Shown: positions 25,438-33,880 of the stretch, one piece after another
How the letters are laid out: each line of letters begins with the position of its first letter
Position numbering within the stretch: the first letter of the stretch is position 1
DNA from: Minisyncoccota bacterium
Lineage (GTDB): Bacteria; Patescibacteriota; Minisyncoccia; JAHIHE01; JAGLIN01
Direction: 5' to 3'
NCBI GenBank assembly: GCA_028690055.1
Contig: JAQVBZ010000016.1
Location: 1 to 41,359 of the forward strand
Length of the DNA stretch: 41,359 nucleotides
Notes under the pieces: generated by a model
Told to the model about the DNA's origin: nothing
The model's database searches: none
What the model saw: only the letters and a program-made list of their open reading frames with translations
Translations under genes and position numbers: made by a program

Positions 25438-28400
25438 TCATAGTCCTGTCTTAGTGGAGGTATTATTTTCTATTCCAAATATCTTTTCAATGCGTTCTTT
25501 TTCATCCACCCCCTTAAAAGAAACATGCTGATCAACTTTTTTCTTAATCCGTTCTTTAATTTTAGGCGATTGAAAATAATCTTCAGGAAAACCAAGTAGC
25601 TTCTTTATCTCTGCCGCTTCCTCAAAGTTATCACCATCAATCAATATCGGAATCCACTCCTCCCCTGCGACCTTAGCTTCGTCTGACTTTAAGAAATCCT
25701 CCGAAACATGAAAAGATTTAATAGCTCTAGCTATTTGAAAAACATTCCCCTTTATGATAGAATCAATAATAATTTTTTTCGCAGCCTCTTGAATCTCTTG
25801 ATCTTGCAAAAGTTCAGGTGAAAAAAGACTAGAATTCTCTACATCTCGAAAAGCAGTAGCATATTTATTTTGTTTTAATGTCTTTAAAACAGCTTCTTTC
25901 GCTGCTGACTCAAGCTCTTTTGCAGCATCTTTTTGCTCTTCAGCTTCCGTATCGCTCACAACAGTAGCCTCCTGCTTATTTTCGCCTGTATCTCTATTTA
26001 ACGGCAATTTATAGTCTCCGATATCTTTTCCATCCAATAAAGACCCAACGAATCCTCTAATAGCTGTTAAATCGCTTTTTGACATACCAGAGTTTCCCCA
26101 TTCTTCTACTGTAATATAATTTATATATTTGCGTTCTATATTACTATCACCAAAGCAAGTTCTATCTCTTTTAAATTCCAGCACACCATTTCTCCCGTCC
26201 AAATAATTTTTTATGTACTTTAATTCTCGATCGTCCAATAACTTAAAAAATTTATCTGGAATAAGACAATATCTCCCGCCTGAGCTAGCCTTATAAATAG
26301 ATTTCCGAAAATCCTTTAAGCTCGGATACTGCTTGATTAATTGTTCATTTTTCTTTCCCCATACCCCCTCATCGCTATTATCCGGCGTACCTACTACTCG
26401 GGTTGTTCCTTTTCTGTTTTTGTCTAAAATCGTATACCCCCTTTGGTTAGCTTCACCTTCTCGGTCTTGCCCATTTCCAGTTTCCGGCTTCCCTGCATCT
26501 TCCTTTTCACGCTTAGCAAAAGTCTTATCCCTGAGATCGTTCAATTCATCTTCCCCAATTTTTGAACCATTTAATTCCGCCTTAATAATCCACAATTTCT
26601 CTGTTTTCTTAAAAAGATAAGAATCTGGGAGTGCTTCATCCTCGTATTCCTGTTTGTACGTTTCTATCATTGAGTCAACTATTTTTTCCATAGGTTGCAT
26701 GTCACCTTTTCTCAAACCGTCTTTGGCAGCTTGTATCTGCTGCCTACTCTCATCTGTCATCATATGCCCCCGTCCCTCAAACTCCTCCAACAATTCAAAA
26801 GCTTTCGGATATTTCCTCCTCTCTTCTTCATAGTCCTCCGAGGCTTCCTGTTCCACAGTATCATACGGATATTTATTTCTGAAAAAACGAATCTTAGCAA
26901 TACCCTTATGTCCTACTGATATACCGACATCGCTACGAGTTTCAACTTTTTCGCCATAACCTGCATTCTCAGACTCCATTTGATAAAGTTTAAAACCATT
27001 TTTTACAAGCGCATATTGGCTACCATCCTTTCGGGTTACAAAAACCAAATCTCCTTCTTTGACGTCCAAAAGGTTTAACATACGAAGAGACTCTCCTGTC
27101 CCCCCTTCCTCTACGTCTTCCTCTTCATTCGATTCGCCAACCGCATCACGCGCAGAACAAGTTTTTTCTATCAGATTTTTCAACATATCTTCATCAAGCG
27201 TCATTCCTGATAATTCCCCCACAATAATCCATAATTCTTTAATTTGTCTAAAAATCTCTTCGTCTTTTCCTCTTTTATCCGCATAATTCTTTTTCTGCGT
27301 TTCCATCAATAAACCAATTAATTCTTTCATAGCGGTTGTATCATCTTTCTCCAGGCCGATTCTGGCCTTTTTCATCAGCTCATTAAATTCCTCCAACTGC
27401 AGACCCACTGTCGCCTCACGATCCTCCAATAGCTTAAAAGCTTTCGGATATTTCTTCTCCATAGCTTCTTTATTCGGTTCTACCTCTGCCCCATTTTTAA
27501 GGACCTCGATAACTTTGCCCCCAAAATGTTTCTCCGTCGCGTCCTTGCCTTCTTCGTCTTTATATCTCCTCTGATCAAAAGCATAATATCCTTCCTTCGG
27601 AACGAGAAAAACCTGGACCTTTTTTCTCTTACCATCGGTGTCCATCATAATCAGATACATCCTTTGATTTGCATTTTGAGTCTTTTGGGCCTCCTCGTTA
27701 GTGTTGATTCTTTTATTGTTTTGATCTACAGGATAAATGCGGTCACCCTCCACTTGCGCATAGTCTGAAAGTGCCTTTTCATAGGCCGCCTCATCTTTAT
27801 ACATAGGATCAGATAATTCATTGGCAGCTTTATTTTTTTTGATTGTCTCAAAATCCGGAATGTATATCAATAGCTCCTGTTCTTCGCTGGTATTCTCCTC
27901 TTCTATCCTTTTGGTTTTTCCATTAGGTAAATATTTATATACTGTATTATCCTCTGTTAACACACCCTCGATATCCTCGAATTTCAATTCCTCCTCTTGT
28001 TCCGGATTGGCATTATTTTCAACAGGTTTCGGCGCCTCTTCTTCCTTTTTCTTAGTTGTTTCCGTAGTTGTCACTTCGACAGGATAACTTTTTCTGCGAA
28101 AAGCGCTTCTTGCAAAATATCCAGGTCTACCTCCCTTTTCTCCATCAACCGCAAAATTTACATCAAAATCCAGCTTTTTATCATCACCATCCTTATTTTT
28201 CCAACTGACACTAAACTCTACCCCTTTCGAAGTCCTTTTTGAGAGGGTGTACTCGACGTTAGTATAATTTATTATTTCATTATAATACCCCTCTCTTCCC
28301 GTTAATTCAAGGAGCTTATTTAGCGCAAGCTGCTTATAAAATTTTTTATTTTCATCCTCCTCGGCAGTTCGCCATAGGATATCTTTGCCGTAGCCCGACA

Positions 28401-29421
28401 TCTCATATTTTTTCTTGCCACTATCAGGCTCTCTTGGTTCACTTTCTTGGATTTTATTCTTATTACGATAATTCTTATTGAATATACTATAATAATTAGA
28501 ACCCTCCCTTTCAGCCATTCTATAGGCTGCAGCTCTCTGATATCCAAGCAATTCAAGATTTATCATAATTTCACATCCATCTCGCAAAATACGCGCAGCA
28601 TCTACTGCTTCCTTTCCGACACCTTTATATTCTGCAGGTCCCGCGCCTTCTTGAATAAGGGCTTTTTGTTTACCCATTACTCTTGTCAACCCTGCCGATC
28701 CGAGCGCCGTAAGTCTCCTTCCTTCCAACGGCATGATTTTCGCTTGTACAGCTTTCTCATCTTCTCCCCCCTTAATCAAACGAGCATACTGCTCCTCTAC
28801 CTCCCCGGTTAATTTTTCAGCCACTTTTCTTGACGCAGAAATCTCCCGCGATCCCCAATCAAACTCTTTTTCAGCCGGCTTCCCTGCGCCGGTATTTTCA
28901 TTGCCACCTTTCTCTGCCTTTGATTTTACCGTCTTCTCTTTGTCCAGCTCTGAAGATAAGCCGCTTTTGAAACTATCTATATTGCTTCGTACAGACTTAA
29001 TATCCTTTGCGGTCTTCACCTTTTCCTCCTGTTTCCAATCTATATACCCTTTATTGTTATTTTTATCTTCCTCCTGCTGTTTCAATACCTTCTCTCTAAA
29101 CCCCTCGGCACCAGTTGTAAATGTTGAATTCCGCACAATAGGCAGATCTTTCTCTTCCAAGGGGTTCTCAAGCGCTTTTATCTTTTTTTCCAACTCTTTC
29201 GCCCTTTTAATCTTCAATACGTCAGTTATACTCGCGTTCTGCAGTGTCTCCAATTCAGCCCTCATCTCTTCACGAGTTTGCTCATTTTTCTCCGTCTCAC
29301 CCATATCCACAGAGCCTCCTTCTTTACCTCGACCCTTTTGCGCCTTTACTTCTGTTACTGTCTCTGGTGACGCAGCCTCCCCCTTATTGTCCTTAGTTTT
29401 AGGTGTCTCGAAAGAATTCAT
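25438..29421 (-). CDS. 1327-residue protein with duplicated domain and helical repeats
   Basis: The largest gene here; family unknown. The N-terminal 180 residues are charged and disordered-looking. A helical domain follows at about 195-310 (ISASRKVAEKLTGEVEEQYA). A segment of about 100 residues occurs twice, at about 656-756 and 869-970: both start KYPKAF-LLE, contain GL-K-D and ET-K--Y, then LWII--EL-G and KT---R. Short beta-rich modules precede each copy (VQVFLVPKEGYYAF; LVFVTRKDGSQYALVKNG). The last 130 residues hold about three 36-residue helical units (LFSPELLQDQEIQEAAKKI; SEDFLKSDEAKVA; PEDYFQSPKIKERI). No signal peptide, membrane helix or enzyme motif is visible. It ends in TGA. The size and repeats suggest a scaffold or secreted effector of the ATPase cluster, which is inference. 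Confidence 0.8.
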   Translation of the reverse strand: MNSFETPKTKDNKGEAASPETVTEVKAQKGRGKEGGSVDMGETEKNEQTREEMRAELETLQNASITDVLKIKRAKELEKKIKALENPLEEKDLPIVRNSTFTTGAEGFREKVLKQQEEDKNNNKGYIDWKQEEKVKTAKDIKSVRSNIDSFKSGLSSELDKEKTVKSKAEKGGNENTGAGKPAEKEFDWGSREISASRKVAEKLTGEVEEQYARLIKGGEDEKAVQAKIMPLEGRRLTALGSAGLTRVMGKQKALIQEGAGPAEYKGVGKEAVDAARILRDGCEIMINLELLGYQRAAAYRMAEREGSNYYSIFNKNYRNKNKIQESEPREPDSGKKKYEMSGYGKDILWRTAEEDENKKFYKQLALNKLLELTGREGYYNEIINYTNVEYTLSKRTSKGVEFSVSWKNKDGDDKKLDFDVNFAVDGEKGGRPGYFARSAFRRKSYPVEVTTTETTKKKEEEAPKPVENNANPEQEEELKFEDIEGVLTEDNTVYKYLPNGKTKRIEEENTSEEQELLIYIPDFETIKKNKAANELSDPMYKDEAAYEKALSDYAQVEGDRIYPVDQNNKRINTNEEAQKTQNANQRMYLIMMDTDGKRKKVQVFLVPKEGYYAFDQRRYKDEEGKDATEKHFGGKVIEVLKNGAEVEPNKEAMEKKYPKAFKLLEDREATVGLQLEEFNELMKKARIGLEKDDTTAMKELIGLLMETQKKNYADKRGKDEEIFRQIKELWIIVGELSGMTLDEDMLKNLIEKTCSARDAVGESNEEEDVEEGGTGESLRMLNLLDVKEGDLVFVTRKDGSQYALVKNGFKLYQMESENAGYGEKVETRSDVGISVGHKGIAKIRFFRNKYPYDTVEQEASEDYEEERRKYPKAFELLEEFEGRGHMMTDESRQQIQAAKDGLRKGDMQPMEKIVDSMIETYKQEYEDEALPDSYLFKKTEKLWIIKAELNGSKIGEDELNDLRDKTFAKREKEDAGKPETGNGQDREGEANQRGYTILDKNRKGTTRVVGTPDNSDEGVWGKKNEQLIKQYPSLKDFRKSIYKASSGGRYCLIPDKFFKLLDDRELKYIKNYLDGRNGVLEFKRDRTCFGDSNIERKYINYITVEEWGNSGMSKSDLTAIRGFVGSLLDGKDIGDYKLPLNRDTGENKQEATVVSDTEAEEQKDAAKELESAAKEAVLKTLKQNKYATAFRDVENSSLFSPELLQDQEIQEAAKKIIIDSIIKGNVFQIARAIKSFHVSEDFLKSDEAKVAGEEWIPILIDGDNFEEAAEIKKLLGFPEDYFQSPKIKERIKKKVDQHVSFKGVDEKERIEKIFGIENNTSTKTGL

Positions 29422-29453
29422 GTGTTTCTATATTAAATCTTGATAAAAGCATT

Positions 29454-30191
29454 CTACGGTCTTCTAGTTGAAGACGAGCCTCTGATATTACTATCATTAC
29501 TACGGCTGATACCCCCTCCCGAAAGAGGCCTCAGATTATCAGCCTTCCCAAATCTCGAAGGAGTTATATCATGATCATTGTTTCTTCGCATAAAAACCGA
29601 ACTAATTTTCCGCACTGTACCGCGATTCAGAATCTTTTTAAGGTCCCCTTTATCTTTTATAATCCCTTTCTCCTTCATCTCGTTAATAGCTTCCAGTGTC
29701 TCCTTATTCGTTCCAACGTTTCCTGTCCGGAGTACGCCATTCATCCTTCTCAGAGCATCCTTATGCAGAGTACCGTCACGTCTGTTTTTAAAACATTCCA
29801 GGGCTCCCAGATACGCCTTTCGATCCTTCGTCGACACCGTCGTATTGTCACGCAGATATCTTTCAGCCTTCGAACGCTTGGACGAGTCACTAAACATCTT
29901 AGATTTTCCACCAATGCCAAAAATCACATCATGAGGTTTAGCAAAAACTCGACGTGCATTCGTATTCTGCCCGCCCACTTCTCCTCTCGTTTTGTCTTCC
30001 TGCCAACTTTTCCTACTGTCCGAGTGTTCTCTTTCGTTCCTTAATCGTTCCAGCTCTTTGGTTCTTTCCTCCCTGCTCTTCGCATAGTTTTCTTCAGCTT
30101 TCTTTTCCAACTGTTCGAGATTCTCATCCGTTGTCAATCCATTTGAGTCGGCGTTTTGACTTGTAGACCAGGGATCTCTTTCATCTGACAT
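29454..30191 (-). CDS. Unknown basic, low-complexity protein
   Basis: A 245-residue hydrophilic protein, first of the seven-gene run. Residues 25-80 form a Glu/Arg/Lys coiled coil (NLEQLEKKAEENYAKSREER). A middle part at about 105-200 looks folded and helical (SKRSKAERYLRDNTTVSTKD; KKILNRGTVRKISSVFMRR). The tail is Ser/Arg/Gly-rich (ISRSNDSNIRGSSSTRRP). No membrane segment. The 32-bp gap to the 1327-residue gene points to co-expression. Function unknown. Confidence 0.65.
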   Translation of the reverse strand: MSDERDPWSTSQNADSNGLTTDENLEQLEKKAEENYAKSREERTKELERLRNEREHSDSRKSWQEDKTRGEVGGQNTNARRVFAKPHDVIFGIGGKSKMFSDSSKRSKAERYLRDNTTVSTKDRKAYLGALECFKNRRDGTLHKDALRRMNGVLRTGNVGTNKETLEAINEMKEKGIIKDKGDLKKILNRGTVRKISSVFMRRNNDHDITPSRFGKADNLRPLSGGGISRSNDSNIRGSSSTRRP

Positions 30192-30332
30192 ATAGATGTG
30201 TTAACTTTTATAAATTATAACACTTATTCTTCGAATTTCAAAACATCTATTTCGTGTTGTCGTTTACGCACATAACGAGATTCTTCATATTACCTCAGAA
30301 TGACAGGCCATCATGCAAGACTCGCTCATACC

Positions 30333-31367
30333 TTACTTATAAAAAACCCTATCTTCATTTTTTAAATAAATATATTGCAAAGTATCTATTTTCTCTTTGT
30401 CTATCGCCTCATTCAACAGGTAATCCAGATTTTTAGCCTGCTTCTCGGCACTTTTGGTGGTGTCAAAATACAGCTTCGTGTTCTTGTCGGTAAAACCGAT
30501 GAGCTCGCGAGTGCGGTAGCCTTTGGTCTTAAAATATTTTATCTTCAATCTCTGATTACGACCGACCAGGCCGCTGATTTCCACCGCAAAACTGACAAAA
30601 CTAACATCCGAAACCTTCTCATTCAATGTAATAGCAGGAAGAACAGAAAAGCCCTTCTGCACGGCAGTTTCGATATCTTCCACATTGGAACCATAATTTT
30701 CACCCTCCATCATATTTTTTTCCACATTATCAGCGTCTTCACCCACTTCCTTCTGCATCGACTGTCGTTCCGTTTCCGTCTCCTCGGCAATCTGAGCCTC
30801 CTCAATAATCTTTATAAAATGCTTTTGTTCTTTAATAAGCTCGCCTTCATCGGCCAAAAGAAAGGCCACTCCTTGGTCATTCACGAAATAGCACTGATCT
30901 CTGCACCAGATAAGTGCAGTATTTTTCTCTTGTACCTTCAAAATGATCTCATTCGGAAAGTTAACATTAACATCGATAGACTCGATTTCAGAGAAATTTT
31001 CCATGAGCTTATTCTTTATTTCTTCCCTATCGACAAGCAGGCAGTTGTCCCCGGGGATAAAGCCGAATTTTTTCGCCGATATCTCATCCCGCACTATCGA
31101 CTCCATCTTGTTCACAGCAACGTTCTCATTTCCCGACACACCTATAGTCTTGATGCGCAAGTTATCGGCATACAATGCGAAGTAAAAGAGCGCAATCACC
31201 GCCAAACCACCGATAAAGGAAGCGACTGCCCGCTTATTTATCGGCTTTCTCTTTTTATTCTTACTCGTATTTTTACTCCGACGTAAATCAAGCTTCAAAG
31301 AAATTTTCTTCTTTTTCTTCTTTTTCTGCCACGACCTTACAGTATTTTTATTTTTCAGCTGTTTCAT
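30333..31367 (-). CDS. ftsQ: Cell-division protein FtsQ/DivIB
   Basis: A 344-residue bitopic protein. A strongly basic cytoplasmic tail (KKKKKKK at about 16-22) leads to one membrane helix (about 47-67, SFIGGLAVIALFYFALYA). The POTRA domain follows at about 70-150 (RIKTIGVSGNENVAVNKMES; VNVNFPNEIILKVQEKN), then a beta domain (ALIWCRDQCYFVNDQGVAFLL). Within the beta domain an acidic insert of about 45 residues (EEAQIAEETETERQSM onward) is unusual. FtsQ links the FtsBL complex to septal wall synthesis. Its ATG overlaps the stop of the FemAB gene by one base (TAATG), so it is translationally coupled to a wall-modifying enzyme. Confidence 0.9.
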   Translation of the reverse strand: MKQLKNKNTVRSWQKKKKKKKISLKLDLRRSKNTSKNKKRKPINKRAVASFIGGLAVIALFYFALYADNLRIKTIGVSGNENVAVNKMESIVRDEISAKKFGFIPGDNCLLVDREEIKNKLMENFSEIESIDVNVNFPNEIILKVQEKNTALIWCRDQCYFVNDQGVAFLLADEGELIKEQKHFIKIIEEAQIAEETETERQSMQKEVGEDADNVEKNMMEGENYGSNVEDIETAVQKGFSVLPAITLNEKVSDVSFVSFAVEISGLVGRNQRLKIKYFKTKGYRTRELIGFTDKNTKLYFDTTKSAEKQAKNLDYLLNEAIDKEKIDTLQYIYLKNEDRVFYK

Positions 31368-32386
31368 TAATATCCCCTCTTAATTTTTCTGATTAATTCT
31401 ACGAGATACGTGATCTTGTATCTCATATCCAATGGCAAATCCTGGCAATGGACCAGATTCATCTCATATCCGCCAAACCCTTTTTTGAATTTAGAAAGTC
31501 CATACCACGGATGCTTGGGGTTGTCTTCCACTATACCATAAAAATTAAACTTGCCCACACCCCGACGTTTCGCCTCACGGATTGCTTCCCACAGGGCAAG
31601 GTACGAAGAAGGCACCTTCGCATGCTCCGAAGAAGAAGCGCCGTGATGATAGAATGCCTCATTGCCATAAAATACGATGATGGCGCTGGAAATGATTTTA
31701 CCCTCATATCTGGCATTAAAAATTTTTATCCGGTCATCCTCCCTAAAACTCTCTATTTCAGCCTTAATGTATTCATAAGAAAAGGGCACAAAATGATGTC
31801 TCTCGACCGTCTCCAAGTGAATATCATAGAAAATTTTTAAAAATTCTTCAGAATCTCCTTGTTCGATAGTTACACCATCCTTCTCCGCCCGCCGGATCAG
31901 ATTGCGATGATTTTTCTTCATCTCTCGCATAATAGTTTCCTCGTCCTTGCTGATATCCAATATCCAAGTAGTCTCAGGGTGCATCATGTGTAGCGGCGCG
32001 TCTTTGAAACCTAGATTGCGAAATATCTGAAAATTTTCCTCGCTTTTCAAAAACAACGGGCTTATTCTGATAAAAACGGCATTTTCTCCCCCCCCCAGTC
32101 CTATCAGATAAGTTTTAAGCTCCTTAATTACTCTTGTTTTATACGCCTCGCTTTTCACAATCGGACCATGGGGCACAAAGAGGAAAGTGCCTCGTCGCGC
32201 CTTGATTTTGATAACCAACGCCACCGCCTGTATTTCCCCTTCTTCAAAAAACCCCAACCGCCATATTTTTTCTCCGGTATTTTTGTTGAATTCTCCCCAA
32301 TTCCAAGAATGTAAAAAGGAATCAGGATCATTCTTGATAACAAAATCCTCCCATCTGTTCTTATCGGTTATCTCAGAGATATTCAT
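31367..32386 (-). CDS. FemAB/FemX-type peptidoglycan peptidyltransferase
   Basis: A 339-residue protein of the Fem family, which uses aminoacyl-tRNA to add amino acids to the lipid-II stem peptide. The paired GNAT-like folds show in FLHSWNWGEFNKNTGEKIWR and EALLV-type strands near the start, and REMKKNHRNLIRRAEKDGVT, YHHGASSSEHAKVPSSYLAL and FNFYGIVEDNPKHPWYGLSK in the second half; the last is a strong family signature. There is no long coiled-coil arm as in staphylococcal FemA. The gene overlaps ftsQ by one base and contains a run of nine G residues (coding strand) at 32088-32096. Confidence 0.9.
   Translation of the reverse strand: MNISEITDKNRWEDFVIKNDPDSFLHSWNWGEFNKNTGEKIWRLGFFEEGEIQAVALVIKIKARRGTFLFVPHGPIVKSEAYKTRVIKELKTYLIGLGGGENAVFIRISPLFLKSEENFQIFRNLGFKDAPLHMMHPETTWILDISKDEETIMREMKKNHRNLIRRAEKDGVTIEQGDSEEFLKIFYDIHLETVERHHFVPFSYEYIKAEIESFREDDRIKIFNARYEGKIISSAIIVFYGNEAFYHHGASSSEHAKVPSSYLALWEAIREAKRRGVGKFNFYGIVEDNPKHPWYGLSKFKKGFGGYEMNLVHCQDLPLDMRYKITYLVELIRKIKRGY
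32088..32096 (-). repeat. G9 homopolymer inside the FemAB gene
   Basis: Nine consecutive C residues on the plus strand read as G9 in the gene, encoding Leu-Gly-Gly-Gly at about residue 100. It is the longest G/C homopolymer I noticed and can slip to put the gene out of frame. Confidence 0.7.
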
Positions 32387-32449
32387 AAAAAATATTATTA
32401 AAAATTAGAACAAGCTTTATCTTTTTTAATTTTCCACCCCCAACGCTTC

Positions 32450-32600
32450 TGTCATCCTGAGGTACCCCGAAGAATCCCGTTATATATTGAAACAAACAAT
32501 GCCTTTTACCACACCCCTCCCCCATCATGTCATTCTGGAACTATGCAAATTATAGATAAGAGAAAGGAATTATCCTCGCATTCCGCATCCAACATCCGCA
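32450..32600. repeat. TGTCAT-class intergenic repeat
   Basis: Starts TGTCATCCTGAGGTACCCCG then AAGAATCCCGTTATAT at 32450, with a second TGTCATTCTGG start at about 32526. It fills the gap between the FemAB and aminotransferase genes. Confidence 0.5.
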
Positions 32601-32620
32601 AATAGATAAGATCTACCGAA

Positions 32621-33880
32621 TCACCCCTCAAAACTATTTATAAATCCTGCAACCTTCCAGGCCTCTTCTTCGTGTATATTGTGATGTGTCGGCAAGTTTA
32701 CGCATTGCAGGCTTATTTTCTCCGCTACCGGACAGCTGCCCTTTGCATATCCCGCCTTTTCCAAATCCACCTCGATAGGCCCGACCACTTGTGGGAACCA
32801 GTCCCCCAGAATAATATTCTTCTTAGCCGCAGCGGCGATGAGTTTTCTTTTATCCTTAACCATTATCGTATACCAAAGAAATATATTCTTATCTCCGATC
32901 AAAGTTTTTGTTAAAGCTGCTTTTTTCGGATTGATATTTTCTTTATATATTTTCGAAATCTCTGTCCTGTGTATATTAAATCTATCTACCTTTTCCAGTT
33001 GACGAAGTGCTATTGCCGCCAGAGCATTAGGCATCTTTTTGGCAAAATCTTTTTGTACTTCGCCTTTTTTCTCTTCCGCCGTATAGGCCTTATCGAGAAA
33101 ACGTAGCTTAAAAGCAACAAACATCATCACCTTCCCCAGCGAGAACAGATTGTAAATATGTAGCGCCTTGAAAGTCACGATAGGATGGAGGAGATTTTTC
33201 CTTATGGCTTTTGCAGAAGGAAACGACAGCCCCTCCTGAATATCCTCTATTTTTCTGACAACATCGGCATCTTTTGCGATAACCATTCCGCCCGCTACTG
33301 CAGAAATCACCTTGTCCCGTCCGAAGCTGAAAAAAGCAGCATCGGCAAATTTTCCGATTTTCTCCCCCCGATGTTCCGCCCCCAGAGAATGCGCGCAATC
33401 CTCGATAGTCTTTAGATTATGCTTTTTTGCAATAGCTAAGATACGGTCAACGTCTGCCGGATTACCAAAAGTGTGCTGGATGATAATTGCCTTAGTCTTG
33501 ACAGTCACTTTTTCTTCCAGCTTGTCAGGGTCCATATTGAGTGATCTTTCTTCAATATCGACATAGACCGGCTTCGCACCAAAAAGTTGGATAGTATTAG
33601 CCAACGCCACAGTAGTAAAAGCTTGAAGAATCACCTCGTCTCCTTCGCCGATTCCCAACGCTTGCAAAATCGCATAAAAACCGGATCTTCCGCTGTCAAA
33701 GCTTACCGCCTGCGATACGCCCATATATCTTCCAAAAGTTTTTTCCAGCTTTCCTATACTTTCTCCACCCCGAAGACTCTTTTCGCTTCCCAAAAAGAAA
33801 TATTTCGCGGCTACCAAAACATCCCCAAGAGTATAGTTGGGAGCAAAGGCGGCTGCTATCGGCATAAATGATCTAGGCAT
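32621..33880 (-). CDS. DegT/DnrJ/EryC1-type aminotransferase
   Basis: A 419-residue PLP-dependent enzyme of the sugar-aminotransferase class. Fold landmarks are AVSFDSGRSGFYAILQALGI, DEVILQAFTTVALANTIQLF, PVYVDIEERSLNMDPDKLEE, IEDCAHSLGAEHRGEKIGKF (PLP-stacking and Asp) and AAFFSFGRDKVISAVAGGMV, with Lys at about 189 as the Schiff-base lysine. The family makes amino sugars from nucleotide keto-sugars. The start overlaps the upstream membrane MurF gene by 8 bp, so the product is probably made together with it and could supply an unusual sugar or amino group for the envelope. Ends in TGA. Confidence 0.88.
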   Translation of the reverse strand: MPRSFMPIAAAFAPNYTLGDVLVAAKYFFLGSEKSLRGGESIGKLEKTFGRYMGVSQAVSFDSGRSGFYAILQALGIGEGDEVILQAFTTVALANTIQLFGAKPVYVDIEERSLNMDPDKLEEKVTVKTKAIIIQHTFGNPADVDRILAIAKKHNLKTIEDCAHSLGAEHRGEKIGKFADAAFFSFGRDKVISAVAGGMVIAKDADVVRKIEDIQEGLSFPSAKAIRKNLLHPIVTFKALHIYNLFSLGKVMMFVAFKLRFLDKAYTAEEKKGEVQKDFAKKMPNALAAIALRQLEKVDRFNIHRTEISKIYKENINPKKAALTKTLIGDKNIFLWYTIMVKDKRKLIAAAAKKNIILGDWFPQVVGPIEVDLEKAGYAKGSCPVAEKISLQCVNLPTHHNIHEEEAWKVAGFINSFEG

